A DNA stretch of 64,000 nt from WHSW01 sp963759295 (GCA_963759295.1 CAVWYT010000005.1:62001-126000); one strand, 5' to 3'; shown: positions 1 to 8,180, counted from the first letter of the stretch. Made by a program: numbers and translations. The notes: generated by a model not told the origin, from the sequence alone.

Positions 1-1
1 C

Positions 2-142
2 GAGGCCTGCGCTCCGCAGGGCCGGGTGCGGTTCCGCGGCGAGATCTGGACGGCGCGATGCGAGTTGCCGGTTCGGCCGGGGGAGGTCGTTCGGGTTTCG
101 CGCGTCGACGGCCTCGTCCTCGTGGTCGCCCCCGAGCGTTGA
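2..142 (+). CDS. NfeD-like protein, C-terminal fragment
   Basis: The window opens inside this gene; only its last 46 codons are present. The reading starting at base 2 gives a compact beta-rich tail with GRVRFRGEIWTARCELPV, then PGEVVRVSRVDGLVLVVAPER and a TGA stop. This pattern (a Gly-rich strand, GE-W-A, then G-x-V-x-V and GL-L-V) is the C-terminal OB-fold domain of NfeD/ClpP-like membrane proteins, which usually work beside SPFH/stomatin proteins in membrane quality control. The rest of the gene lies upstream of the window, so neither membrane segments nor a protease domain can be checked. A GC-rich hairpin follows about 70 bases later. Confidence 0.6.
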   Translation, partial: EACAPQGRVRFRGEIWTARCELPVRPGEVVRVSRVDGLVLVVAPER

Positions 143-461
143 TCGCCGACTGCGCCCGCTGCCCATCCGCGGAGAGGCGGGATAGCGCCGAGCGGCAGGG
201 CAACGGAAAAGGGCCCCGAGAGGGGCCCTTGGTTCCGAAAGGGCGTACCACCAGCGGCTTCGGCCACTGGTCCGTCAACCCTTCAAGCCTTCCGGCCTCG
301 TCGGCCGATGTCCTATCGACCTTAACACCGAGGTCGAACCAAGGTTCCGGTTCCCGATCGCCGCCGATCTATTCATCCTTGCGGGACTTTTGCGCCAACC
401 GACCGCTACTCCGCGGCCCCTCGCGAGGTCGCGTTGGACAGCGCTAGACTCGGGCCGTTCC
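143..461. other. intergenic stretch before tRNA-Val
   Basis: No convincing gene is seen here; open frames through this stretch have no recognisable domain. It holds the GC hairpin at 208-231 and, just before the tRNA, a TAGACT hexamer at 445-450 that could be the -10 box for tRNA transcription. No good -35 box is visible at the right distance. Confidence 0.5.
208..231 (+). terminator. GC-rich hairpin terminator
   Basis: A perfect 7-bp stem GGGCCCC/GGGGCCC with a GAGA loop (211-228) is preceded by AAAA and followed by only TT. It lies 66 bases after the stop of the NfeD-like gene. The poor U-tract is common for terminators in high-GC actinobacteria; it could work on either strand. Confidence 0.55.
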
Positions 462-534
462 GGGCGCTTAGCTCAGTTGGGAGAGCGCCAGCTCGACAAG
501 CTGGAGGTCGCTGGTTCGAGCCCAGCAGCGCCCA
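462..534 (+). tRNA. tRNA-Val (GAC)
   Basis: A complete cloverleaf can be folded by hand. The acceptor stem is GGGCGCT (462-468) with AGCGCCC (527-533), the D stem is GCTC/GAGC, the anticodon stem is CCAGC (488-492) with GCTGG (500-504), and the T stem is GCTGG/CCAGC around TTCGAGC. The discriminator is A534 and no CCA is encoded. The 7-base anticodon loop at 493-499 reads TCGACAA, giving anticodon GAC (495-497) for valine. Position 33 of the loop is C instead of the nearly invariant U. The 3' 21 bases are repeated at 1677-1697, so the gene looks like an integration target. Confidence 0.9.
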
Positions 535-535
535 T
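514..535 (+). repeat. att-like direct repeat, copy 1 (tRNA 3' end)
   Basis: These 22 bases, beginning GTTCGAGCCC and ending GCGCCCAT, cover the tRNA from the last T-stem base to the discriminator plus one further T. They are identical to 1677-1698. A copy of a tRNA 3' end lying downstream in the same orientation is the classic footprint of tyrosine-recombinase integration into a tRNA gene. In that reading this is attL, which keeps the tRNA intact. Confidence 0.7.
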
Positions 536-542
536 TCCGTGA

Positions 543-784
543 TTTGCAGGCACTTCGCGGAACGCCCGTTGGCGAGCGACCCGTGAGCAGGTCTTCGCCC
601 GATACGGCCGCACCTGCGTCCATTGCGGCGCACCTGCCACCGGTGTCGATCATTTGATCCCGATCAATTTCGCCGGCGACGATTCGCTGGCCAACCTAGG
701 CCCTCTTGTGCCCGCTGCAATCGGGGTTGGGCTAAGGCAGGAGGCGGGTCGCAGACGCCTTGCGACGATGAGATCCTCGGATAG
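543..784 (+). pseudogene. HNH endonuclease remnant
   Basis: Reading from 543 gives a partial HNH nuclease: TREQVFARYGRTCVHCG, then PATGVDHLIPINFAGDD and SLANLGPL. A one-base shift near 704-707 is needed to continue as CARCNRGWAKAGGG to a TAG at 782-784. Together these supply the expected Cys-x2-Cys, the VDH of the HNH core and the second Cys-x2-Cys. No start codon with a ribosome site lies in frame after the TGA at 540-542, so the piece lacks a proper beginning as well as being shifted. It sits directly after the tRNA inside the repeat-bounded segment and looks like leftover phage or mobile DNA. Confidence 0.6.
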
Positions 785-847
785 AGTCGTGCTCATCGAG
801 GGGTAGGCGTCTTGGTCTCGTCGTCCCCGGGCCTCAAGGAGGAAGCC

Positions 848-1651
848 GTGGAACAGTCGCTGTCGAGCAGTGCAATGTCGGAACTGCCCCCTGACGAAGC
901 TGATCGTTACCGGGCAGTAAGGCAGTACTCGCTCGCCGAGATTCTTGCCGTGTGGGCGGCGGCGGCCGTCCCGATGGGTGTCCTCGCGTGGATCATCGCT
1001 CCCTGGCTCCGGGACCAGATCGGCGGCGACGACCCGTTCGCCGAGTCGCTGTTGATTTGCCTCACCGCTGGGCTGATCTGGCAGTTCTTCTTGGTGCTGA
1101 TCCTGGTCAGGCGGGAGTTGGGAACGCTCGAATGGTCGCGCGTACGCGACGCCCTCTGGCTGCGGCCACCCCGCGATCCAAAGACCGGGCACGTCGGTGG
1201 AAGGGTCTGGTGGTGGGCGCTCCTTTTCGTCGTCCTCCTCGCCATCTGGAGCCTCGTGCCGACGATCCCGGGACCCGAGCCGCGGGACTTCGCCGATTAC
1301 TTGGACTCGGACCGCGGCGAGGATTTCTTTTCCGGCGCGTGGGGCTGGTTCGCGGTCGTCGTCGTGCTCGCCGTCTTCAACACGGCCCTCGGCGAGGAAC
1401 TGCTCTTTCGGGGGCTGCTATTGCCCCGGATGCGGGACGTGTTTGGAAGGGGCGACTGGGTCGCCAACGGAGTGCTGTTCACGCTCTACCACCTGCATGT
1501 GCCGTGGGTGATTCTCAACACCTTCGTCGAGGGCATCTTTCTCGAGGCCTATCCCTCGCGGCGGTTCCAGAGCGCCTGGATGGGGATCATCGTGCACTCG
1601 ATTCAGAGCGTCTTCATCATTCTCATCGTGCTCGGGCTCGTGCTCGACTAG
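848..1651 (+). CDS. CPBP-family intramembrane metalloprotease
   Basis: This 267-residue polytopic membrane protein has the CPBP (CAAX protease and bacteriocin-processing) signature: Glu-Glu followed by Arg in GEELLFRGLL (residues 183-188), a His pair in LYHLH (215 and 217), and a final His in IIVHSIQS (250). The family uses the Glu and His residues to hold a metal in the membrane and cleave substrates such as bacteriocin precursors; the substrate here is unknown. The GTG start is chosen because AAGGAGG lies five bases before it; an ATG nine codons later is an alternative. The gene is the only intact cargo of the repeat-bounded element in tRNA-Val, which suggests an immunity or defence role, but that is a guess. 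Confidence 0.75.
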   Translation: MEQSLSSSAMSELPPDEADRYRAVRQYSLAEILAVWAAAAVPMGVLAWIIAPWLRDQIGGDDPFAESLLICLTAGLIWQFFLVLILVRRELGTLEWSRVRDALWLRPPRDPKTGHVGGRVWWWALLFVVLLAIWSLVPTIPGPEPRDFADYLDSDRGEDFFSGAWGWFAVVVVLAVFNTALGEELLFRGLLLPRMRDVFGRGDWVANGVLFTLYHLHVPWVILNTFVEGIFLEAYPSRRFQSAWMGIIVHSIQSVFIILIVLGLVLD

Positions 1652-1676
1652 GACGAGGCCCGAGAGGATCGCCTGA

Positions 1677-1698
1677 GTTCGAGCCCAGCAGCGCCCAT
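1677..1698 (+). repeat. att-like direct repeat, copy 2
   Basis: An exact second copy of the tRNA-Val 3' end plus one base, 26 bases after the CPBP protease stop. No other part of a tRNA can be folded around it: the base before it is A where the tRNA has G, and no acceptor 5' strand is present. In the integration model this is attR. Confidence 0.7.
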
Positions 1699-1741
1699 CG
1701 GGACGCGCCCCCGCCTGCATGCCGGGCGCGACTGACCGGCC

Positions 1742-2209
1742 GTGCCGAACGCGAGCCTGATCCGCCGTGCGACCGCCGCCGACGCGCCCGAGATCGCGAG
1801 GCTGCTGCACCGGTTCAACACCGAGTTCAACGAGCCGACGCCCGGCGTCCCCGCACTGACCGAGAACGTCGGTCGGCTTCTGGAGGGCGACGAGATCGTC
1901 GTCCTGCTCGCCGGCGATGGCCCCGACGGGCTCGCGCAGCTGCAGTTCCGCCTCTCGGTCTGGTCGGAGGCGCTCGACGCCTACCTGGCAGAGCTCTACG
2001 TCGTCCCGGAGCGCCGCGGCGAGGGCATCGGTCGCGCTCTGCTCGAGGCGGTGCTGGAGGTCTCCCGCGAGGCCGGCGCCGGCCACATCGACCTCGGGAC
2101 GAGCGAGGACGACACGGTGGCGATTGCGCTTTATGAGAGCGCCGGGTTCACGAACCGCGAGGGACGCCCGGACGGGCCGAAGATGCTCTATTACGAGCGA
2201 GACCTGTAG
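1742..2209 (+). CDS. GNAT-family N-acetyltransferase
   Basis: A 155-residue single-domain GNAT protein. The acetyl-CoA pyrophosphate loop is visible as ERRGEGIGRALLEA (about residues 90-103), preceded by the beta-4 strand AELYVVP and followed by the DLGTSEDDTVAIALYESAGF stretch that closes the fold. The substrate cannot be read from the sequence; the family includes amino-acid, antibiotic and ribosomal-protein acetylators. The GTG start gives the usual LIRRATAADA N-terminus of the first beta strand. It stands just outside the tRNA-bounded element and 31 bases before lepB on the same strand. Confidence 0.8.
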   Translation: MPNASLIRRATAADAPEIARLLHRFNTEFNEPTPGVPALTENVGRLLEGDEIVVLLAGDGPDGLAQLQFRLSVWSEALDAYLAELYVVPERRGEGIGRALLEAVLEVSREAGAGHIDLGTSEDDTVAIALYESAGFTNREGRPDGPKMLYYERDL

Positions 2210-2240
2210 GGCGCGAGTCCGCGTTCGCCACAATGACCGC

Positions 2241-2873
2241 GTGGCAGGGCAGCTACGAGGCTTGGTGACGAAGCGCGGCCCGGTTTTCGAGCTCGTCTTC
2301 ATCGTCGCGATCGCGATCGGCTTGGCGCTCGCCGTGCAGGCCTGGGCGATCAAGCCGTACCAGATCCCCTCGGGCTCGATGGAGCCGACGCTCGACGTCG
2401 GCCAGCGCGTGCTCGTCGACCGCTTTTCGCACCGCCTCGGCTCCGACCCGGAGGTCGGGGACGTGATCGTCTTTCATCCCCCGGTCACGGCGGAGCCCGG
2501 CTACGCCGGAGCGCAGTGCCCGGTGGACAAGCCGGCGGACGAGGTCTGCCCGACGAACGACCCCCGCGAGGCGGACACGAACTTCATCAAGCGGGTCGTC
2601 GCGGGGCCGGGGGACACGCTGAAGATCGTCGACGGCTACCCGATCGTGAACGGCGAGCGCGTCGAGGGCGACTGGGAGATCAACCCCTGCGACGGCGGCG
2701 CGAGCTGCGACTTCCCCCGCGAGATCTCGATCGCGCCCGATCACTTCTTCGTGATGGGCGACAACCGCCCGTTCAGCGACGACAGCCGCTTCTGGGGCCC
2801 GATCCCGCGCGATTGGATCGTCGGCCAGGCGTTCGCGAGCTACTGGCCGCCAAGCCGGATCGGTTCGTTGTAG
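2241..2873 (+). CDS. lepB: signal peptidase I
   Basis: This 210-residue type I signal peptidase cuts leader peptides from exported proteins at the outer face of the membrane. One membrane helix (about residues 16-35) anchors it. The catalytic Ser46 lies in PSGSMEPTL and the general base Lys117 in NFIKRVVAGPGD. The C-terminal signature GDNRPFSDDSR is at 173-183. The chosen GTG start places a short KRG-containing cytoplasmic tail before the helix; a GTG eight codons later is possible. The region around 93-103 carries two cysteines and could form a disulphide outside the cell. It is followed by a separate membrane-protein gene after 116 bases. Confidence 0.93.
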   Translation: MAGQLRGLVTKRGPVFELVFIVAIAIGLALAVQAWAIKPYQIPSGSMEPTLDVGQRVLVDRFSHRLGSDPEVGDVIVFHPPVTAEPGYAGAQCPVDKPADEVCPTNDPREADTNFIKRVVAGPGDTLKIVDGYPIVNGERVEGDWEINPCDGGASCDFPREISIAPDHFFVMGDNRPFSDDSRFWGPIPRDWIVGQAFASYWPPSRIGSL

Positions 2874-2989
2874 CGCCGGTCCGCCGCGAATCGGGCGCCC
2901 GGTCTCAGAGCGCGGGACCCTAGCCCGCGCGGCTCCGCGCGAGGGCTTCGGTCCGGTGGTGCCTGGCGCCCCGAATATGCTCGCCGACC

Positions 2990-4723
2990 ATGCTCGGGAC
3001 CTACGCGTCCTTCTCGCTCATCCTCGGCCTCTCGGCACTCTGCGGGCAAGCGGTATTCGCCGCCTGCGGGCGGCGGACCTGGTCGCGGCTCGCTCCGGCC
3101 GTCGGGCTGGCGACTCTGCTCGCCGTCGCCTGGGCGACCGTCCGCCTGCCGGGACGCGGGACCGCGGCGGCCCTCACGCTGGTCGTGTTCGGCACGGCGG
3201 CGGCCCTCGTCCTGCGCGGCCGGCTCGTCGACCTGCCGCGGGCGCTGCGGCCTGGGGTGCCGCTCGGGCTCGCCGCGGTCGTGGTCGGCTCGCTGCCCTT
3301 CGTGGTCGAGATGCGGTTCGGGATCCTCGGCACAGGCCTCAACCCGGACATGTCCCAGCACCTGTTCGCCGCCGACCGGCTCGCCCACGGGGGCGTGGAG
3401 CGGCTCGTCTCCGAGGGGTATCCGCTCGGCCCGCACGCGCTCGTCGTCGCGATCTCCTCGCTGGGGGCGAGCCCCGTGCACGCCTTCGACGGCCTCCAGC
3501 TCGCGGTTGCCGTCTCGACCTGCCTCGCGGCGCTCGCCCTGCTCGAGCCGCTCACGCCGTGGCGGCGGATCGCCGGGGCGCTGGCGGTCGGCTACGCGTA
3601 CCTGCTCGCGGCCTACTTCGTCCAGGGGGCGTTCAAGGAGACGATCGAGGCGCTGTTCGTGCTCGCGTTCGCGATCGCGCTCGGCGAGCTCGAGCGGGGA
3701 TCCGCCGCGGCGCGCGAAGGCCCGCGACAGCTCGCCGCGCTACCGCTCGCGGCGCTCGCGATCGGCGCCGTCTACGCCTACAGCTTCCCGGGCCTGCTCT
3801 GGCTTGCGGCGGCGCTCGGGGTCTGGGCCGTGGCCGAGCTCGCACGGCATGCAGACGCCGTCGCGGCGCTGCGCGGCGCCGCCCCGGCGGCGCTGGTCGC
3901 CCTGGGGGCGCTCGCGATCGCGATCGCGCCCGAGACGGGACGGATGGCCGACTTCGCGAGCTTCGAGACCTTCGACCCCGACGGCGCCGGCCTCGGCAAC
4001 CTCTTCAACCGGCTCTCGCCGCTGCAGGCGCTCGGGATCTGGCCCTCGGGCGACTTCAGGGTCGAGCCGGGCGACGGCAGCGTCCCGGCGGTCGTCTTCT
4101 ATCTCGGCGCGGCGCTTGGCGCCGCGGCGCTCGGCTACGGTCTCTGGTGGGCGGTTCGGCGCCGCGAGCTCGCGCTCCCGGCGGCGCTCGCCGGCGGCGC
4201 GGCACTGTGGCTCTACACCCTGCTCGCCGGGACGCCCTATCAGGAGGCCAAGGCGCTGGTGCTGCTCACCCCGCTGGTCGCGATGATCTCGATTCGCGGC
4301 CTGCTCGCCGGCTCGGCGCCGACCGCGGCAGCGGTCGCCTTCCTGTTCGCGGCTGGAGGCTCGAGCGTTCTCGCGCTCGCCAACGGGCCGGTCGGTCCGT
4401 CGGGCTATTCCCCGGCGCTGGCCGAGCTGCGGGGCGAGCTCGGCGCGAGGTCGACCTTTGTCTTCGCGCCGCGGAAGCTGATCGACGAGGTCCACGGGAC
4501 CGATTACCTCAACTGGGAGCTGCGCGGAAACCGGCTCTGTCTTCGCCGGCTCGAGGAGGGGGCGGCCGAGGCGCCGGCGGGCTCCTCGACGCTGAGGGTC
4601 CGCATCGATGACGGCGCCGTCGTCCCCGAGACGCTCAACGAGGTCGCGGGCCGGGCTCGCCCCGACGAGCCGTGCCCGCCGGTCTCACCATCCGCGCGCG
4701 CCGACCCCGGCGAGGGCGGGTAG
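2990..4723 (+). CDS. polytopic membrane protein, possible GT-C glycosyltransferase
   Basis: A 577-residue protein with about a dozen hydrophobic segments in its first 480 residues and a soluble tail. The loop with GTGLNPDMSQHLFAADRLAHGG near residues 110-135 has an acidic residue after the early helices, as in the first extracytoplasmic loop of GT-C glycosyltransferases that use lipid-linked sugars. This resemblance is general, and I do not recognise the family by name. The C-terminal 90 residues hold GTDYLNWELRGNRLCLRRLE and a short Pro-rich end. It may act in cell-wall glycan or glycoprotein assembly, but function is open. Confidence 0.6.
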   Translation: MLGTYASFSLILGLSALCGQAVFAACGRRTWSRLAPAVGLATLLAVAWATVRLPGRGTAAALTLVVFGTAAALVLRGRLVDLPRALRPGVPLGLAAVVVGSLPFVVEMRFGILGTGLNPDMSQHLFAADRLAHGGVERLVSEGYPLGPHALVVAISSLGASPVHAFDGLQLAVAVSTCLAALALLEPLTPWRRIAGALAVGYAYLLAAYFVQGAFKETIEALFVLAFAIALGELERGSAAAREGPRQLAALPLAALAIGAVYAYSFPGLLWLAAALGVWAVAELARHADAVAALRGAAPAALVALGALAIAIAPETGRMADFASFETFDPDGAGLGNLFNRLSPLQALGIWPSGDFRVEPGDGSVPAVVFYLGAALGAAALGYGLWWAVRRRELALPAALAGGAALWLYTLLAGTPYQEAKALVLLTPLVAMISIRGLLAGSAPTAAAVAFLFAAGGSSVLALANGPVGPSGYSPALAELRGELGARSTFVFAPRKLIDEVHGTDYLNWELRGNRLCLRRLEEGAAEAPAGSSTLRVRIDDGAVVPETLNEVAGRARPDEPCPPVSPSARADPGEGG

Positions 4724-4762
4724 CGGCGGCCGGCGCCCTCGGCGCCGCCCGCCGCCGTCTCG

Positions 4763-5239
4763 CTATCGGGCCTCGACCAGCGGCTCGAGCTGGCCGCGAA
4801 TCGCTCCGTCCGGGTACTTCTCGGTGTGGACGTTGACGTAGAACTTCTCCGGCGCCGAGCCGATCCTCTTCAGCAGCTTCGACTTGACACCCTTCACGCA
4901 GCCCTCGTAGGAGCCGTTGCCGTCGAGGCCCTTGTCGTCCTCGAACAGGGTCACCTTGATCCGCCCGTCGGTGTCGGCGTCGCCCTTGTGGATGTGACCC
5001 GCGATCATCGGGTCGAGCTTCGCGACCTCGAGCGTGAAGCAGAGCTTCTCCTTCTTGGGCTTGAGCTTGACGGAGACGGTGCCCTTGCCGTTCGAATCGC
5101 CGGGCCCCGGGACCTCGTTCGCGCCCTTCAGCTTCGTCTGGACCTCGATCGTGTTGGCGCCCGCGAGCGAAAGCGCCGGGACGGCGAGCGCGACGGTCGC
5201 CAGCACCAGTAGCGCGAGCACCAGCTTCGATCGCATCAT
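4763..5239 (-). CDS. secreted CHRD-domain protein
   Basis: A 158-residue exported protein. The start is the first of two ATGs (complement of 5237-5239) because AGGAGGT stands seven bases ahead of it. Residues 1-27 form a signal peptide (Arg-Ser-Lys, then a long Leu/Val/Ala run ending ALSLAGA). The rest is one CHRD (chordin) domain: LKGANEVPGPGDSNGKGTV, then AGHIHKGDADTDG and KFYVNVHTEKYPDGAIRGQL. The His residues in GHIHKG and NVHTEKYPDG are family hallmarks, but the biochemical role of bacterial CHRD proteins is not established. Two cysteines in the middle could form a disulphide. It is divergent from thrS, with about 60 bases between the starts. Confidence 0.85.
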   Translation of the reverse strand: MMRSKLVLALLVLATVALAVPALSLAGANTIEVQTKLKGANEVPGPGDSNGKGTVSVKLKPKKEKLCFTLEVAKLDPMIAGHIHKGDADTDGRIKVTLFEDDKGLDGNGSYEGCVKGVKSKLLKRIGSAPEKFYVNVHTEKYPDGAIRGQLEPLVEAR

Positions 5240-5298
5240 CGGTAATACCTCCTGCCTCGGGTTCGTGTGGCGGCCCGCGCTGACTAGCATGGCCGCCT

Positions 5299-7236
5299 AT
5301 GCCAGCGGTCACGGTAACGCTTCCCGACGGATCACCGCTCGCGCTCGAACAGGGGGCCACCGGCGCCGACGCGGCTGCCGCGATCGGCCCCAAGCTGGCC
5401 GAGGACGCGCTCGGGATCAAGGTCGACGGAGAGCTTCGCGACCTCGCCGCACCGCTGCCCGACGGCGCCGAGATCAGCATCGTCACCGCGAGAAGCCCCG
5501 GCCCCGACGCCGACGACGCGCTGTGGCTGATCCGCCACGACGCGGCCCACGTGATGGCGACCGCGGTCGTCGAGCTCTGGCCCGGGACCAAGGTCTCGAT
5601 CGGGCCGCCGATCGAGGACGGCTTCTACTACGACTTCGAGTTTCCCGACGGCGAGCGCCCGAGCGAGTCCGACCTCGAGCGGATCGAGGCCGCGATGCGC
5701 GAGCACGTGGCCGCCGACGAGCCGTTCGAGCGCTCGGAGCTGCCCGTCGCCGAGGCGATCGAGCGCTTTCGCGCCTCCGGTCAGCCCTACAAGGTCGAAC
5801 TGATCGAGGACCTTGTCCGCGACCAGGGGGTGGACAGCGTCTCGCTGTACCGCAACGGCCCGTTCATCGACCTCTGCCGCGGCCCGCACGCCCCATCGAC
5901 GGGTCGGATCGGCGCCTTCAAGCTCACCTCGCTCGCCGGCGCCTACTGGCGCGGTGACGAGAACCGCCAGATGCTGACCCGCATCTACGGGACCGCCTTT
6001 CACGACCCCACGCAGCTCGAGCGACACGAGGAGCTGCTCGAGCGCGCCCGGGAGCACGACCATCGCCGGGTCGGGCCCGCCCTGGGGCTGTTCATCTTCC
6101 GCCCCGAGGCGCCCGGGATGCCGTTCTGGCTGCCGAACGGGACGACCCTGATCCGACTGGTGGAGCGCGAGGTCCGCGAGCAGCTCTCGAAGCGGGGATA
6201 CCGCGAGATCAAGACGCCGCGGATCCTCGACGAGGAGCTCTGGCACCGCTCAGGGCACTGGGACAACTACCGCGAGAACATGTTCTTCGCCGAGCCCTCC
6301 CGGCGCGAAGGCGACGAGCGCCGCTACGCGCTCAAGCCGATGAACTGCCCCGGCGCCTGCCTGGTGTTCGGATCCGAGCGCCATTCCTATCGCGAGCTGC
6401 CGCTGCGCCTGGCCGAGTTCGGCGACGTCTCGCGCTATGAGCGCGAGGGCGTGCTGCACGGTCTGCTCCGGGTGCGGGCCTTCACCCAGGACGACGCGCA
6501 CGTCTATTGCACCCTCGAGCAGGTCCCCGCCGAGGTCGACTCGATCTGCGAGGCGATCGACGAGCTCTACTCGCGCTTCGGCTTCGACGAGGTCCGGGTC
6601 GAGCTCTCGACCCGACCCGAGAAGTCGATCGGCACCGACGAGCAGTGGGAGCGGGCCGAGGCGGGCCTCCGCGAGGCGCTCGAGCGCCAGGGGCGGGCAT
6701 TCGAGGTCAGCCCCGGGGAAGGGACGTTCTACGGCCCGAAGATCGACTTCCACGTCACCGACGCGCTCGGGCGCTCGTGGCAGCTCGGCACCTGCCAGCT
6801 CGACTTCCAGATGCCGGAGCGCTTCGAGCTCAGCTATCAGGGCGAGGACAACGCCGAGCACCGGCCGGTGATGATCCACCGCGCGCTGCTCGGCTCGGTG
6901 GAACGCTTCGTCGGGATCCTGATCGAGCACTACGGGGGCCGCTTCCCGGCCTGGCTGGCGCCGGTGCAGGCGACTGTGCTCCCGGTGTCCGACCCGCACC
7001 TCGAGTACGCGCACGAGGTCGCGGTGGAGCTCGGCGCGGCCGGCGTGCGAACCAGGGTCGACGAGCGCTCGGAGTCGGTCGGCCGGAAGATCCGCGACGC
7101 CGAGCTCGCCAAGGTGCCGCTGATGCTGGTCGTCGGCGAGCGCGAGCAGGCACAGCGCACGGCCTCGGTGCGCTCGCACGAGCGCGGCGATCTCGGGGCG
7201 TTACCGCTCGACGAGATCCCGTCGCTGACCGAATGA
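5299..7236 (+). CDS. thrS: threonyl-tRNA synthetase
   Basis: A full-length 645-residue class II synthetase that charges tRNA-Thr. The N-terminal TGS domain (residues 1-65) is followed by the editing domain, with HDAAHVMATAVVELWPG carrying the HxxxH metal motif near 76-80. The catalytic core has the zinc-binding Cys in ALKPMNCPGAC, motif 2 around LHGLLRVRAFTQDDAH, and motif 3 in MIHRALLGSVERFVGILIEHY. The C-terminal anticodon-binding domain begins near LAPVQATVLPVSDPHLEYA. No T-box leader is seen in the short upstream gap. It precedes infC, an order conserved in many bacteria. Confidence 0.97.
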   Translation: MPAVTVTLPDGSPLALEQGATGADAAAAIGPKLAEDALGIKVDGELRDLAAPLPDGAEISIVTARSPGPDADDALWLIRHDAAHVMATAVVELWPGTKVSIGPPIEDGFYYDFEFPDGERPSESDLERIEAAMREHVAADEPFERSELPVAEAIERFRASGQPYKVELIEDLVRDQGVDSVSLYRNGPFIDLCRGPHAPSTGRIGAFKLTSLAGAYWRGDENRQMLTRIYGTAFHDPTQLERHEELLERAREHDHRRVGPALGLFIFRPEAPGMPFWLPNGTTLIRLVEREVREQLSKRGYREIKTPRILDEELWHRSGHWDNYRENMFFAEPSRREGDERRYALKPMNCPGACLVFGSERHSYRELPLRLAEFGDVSRYEREGVLHGLLRVRAFTQDDAHVYCTLEQVPAEVDSICEAIDELYSRFGFDEVRVELSTRPEKSIGTDEQWERAEAGLREALERQGRAFEVSPGEGTFYGPKIDFHVTDALGRSWQLGTCQLDFQMPERFELSYQGEDNAEHRPVMIHRALLGSVERFVGILIEHYGGRFPAWLAPVQATVLPVSDPHLEYAHEVAVELGAAGVRTRVDERSESVGRKIRDAELAKVPLMLVVGEREQAQRTASVRSHERGDLGALPLDEIPSLTE

Positions 7237-7250
7237 GTGGGGGGGAGCCG

Positions 7251-7267
7251 CCATATACCACATATGG
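7251..7267. repeat. AT-rich inverted repeat after thrS
   Basis: CCATAT and ATATGG flank five bases (ACCAC), fourteen bases after the thrS stop. A run of A/T is unusual in this GC-rich DNA. It could be an operator for infC or part of a weak terminator; there is no T-tract. Confidence 0.3.
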
Positions 7268-7321
7268 GGTAGTCGAACCGGGGCCCCGAGGCGGCGGCGC
7301 AGGCGCTCTCCGCCGGGCCTC

Positions 7322-7327
7322 TATACT
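7322..7327 (+). promoter_or_regulatory. possible -10 box of the infC operon
   Basis: TATACT is a near-perfect sigma-70 -10 hexamer, 125 bases before the infC start. It leaves an untranslated leader long enough for feedback control of infC-rpmI-rplT. A 10-codon open frame begins with an ATG at 7336 inside the leader. No clear -35 box is seen. Confidence 0.4.
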
Positions 7328-7452
7328 GGCGTTCGATGAAGGGCACCCCCAGCCAGCCGCAGCGCTAGCGTCCGTGCCCTGCCTTGTCTTTTTCGTCCCG
7401 CACCCGTCCCGCCAGCAGGTAGCTTGACGCTCCTCGCCAGCCCGCCCAACTA

Positions 7453-8180
7453 GTGCCGGTCCCGAGGCGCTTCGACCGGCAGCCTCCTGAGCGCGACCCC
7501 ACCCGGATCAACGAACGGATCCGGGTGGCCGAGGTGCGGCTGATCGAGGAGGACGGCAGCCAGATCGGTGTGATCAAGACCGACGACGCGCTGCGCATGG
7601 CCGCGGAGCGCGACCTCGACCTGGTCGAGGTGGCCCCCGACTCGCGCCCCCCGTGGCTCGGCTGCTCGACTACTCCAAGTACAAGTACGAGCAGGAGCAG
7701 AAGGCCAAGGCCGCGCGCAAGCACCAGCAGCAGGTCAACGTGCGCGAGATCAAGCTGCGCCCGAAGATCGCCGACCACGACTACGAGACCAAGAAGGGCC
7801 ACGTCGAGCGCTTCCTGCGCCAGCAGAACAAGGTCAAGGTGACGATCATGTTCCGCGGCCGCGAGCAGGCTCATCCCGAGCGCGGTCGGGCGTTGCTCGA
7901 GCGCCTGTTCGAGGACGTCGGCGAGCTGGCGACGATCGAACAGCACCCGCAGCAGGAGGGCCGCAACATGCACATGATGCTGGCGCCCTCGCGCGCGAGC
8001 GCGGCCAAGGCGCGCGAGGAGCGCAGCCGCGCCGAGGACGGCGCGCAACAACCCGCCCCGGAGCCCGAGGCACAAGCCGCCCCGGAGCCCGAGGTCCGGC
8101 CGCCGGCAGGCGCCGCTCCCGAGGCCGGCAAGCCCGGTGCGGCCGCCGCCGAGGCACGCGCGGCTGCCGAGCCCCAGTAG
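7453..8180 (+). CDS. infC: translation initiation factor IF-3 (one frameshift)
   Basis: IF-3 binds the 30S subunit and checks start-codon pairing. The N-terminal domain is read from the GTG start (RINERIRVAEVRLIEEDG, then DLDLVEVAP). The C-terminal domain continues one frame lower as VARLLDYSKYKYEQEQKAK, REIKLRPKIADHDYETK and HVERFLRQQNKVKVTIMFRG. The break falls in a run of six Cs at 7647-7652, where one missing C restores the expected RPPVARLLDYSKY junction. After the conserved core comes an Ala/Pro/Glu-rich tail of about 60 residues not needed in the classical factor. The homopolymer context makes a sequencing error the best explanation. It leads the rpmI-rplT operon. Confidence 0.9.

Larger units (their letters stand above)
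514..1698 (+). mobile_element. putative 1.16-kb tRNA-integrated element remnant
   Basis: The segment is bounded by the exact 22-bp repeats at 514-535 and 1677-1698. It holds only the HNH remnant and a CPBP-family membrane protease; no integrase or excisionase is seen. The boundary logic is strong, since an isolated tRNA 3' end is otherwise unexplained. A mobile origin for the cargo is inference. It may be the last piece of a larger decayed island, or a satellite mobilised by an integrase elsewhere. Confidence 0.5.

Noticed and set aside
58..447. Open frame of 129 codons at the left end
   Set aside because: It crosses the stop of the NfeD-like gene in another frame, the terminator hairpin and the tRNA promoter area, and is a low-complexity Arg/Pro-rich translation of GC-rich DNA.
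406..653. Two minus-strand frames over tRNA-Val
   Set aside because: They are shadows of the tRNA; the recurring LSQLS-type peptide is the translated complement of tRNA sequence.
5240..5298. T-box or other riboswitch before thrS
   Set aside because: The gap to the divergent CHRD gene is under 60 bases and has no T-box core.
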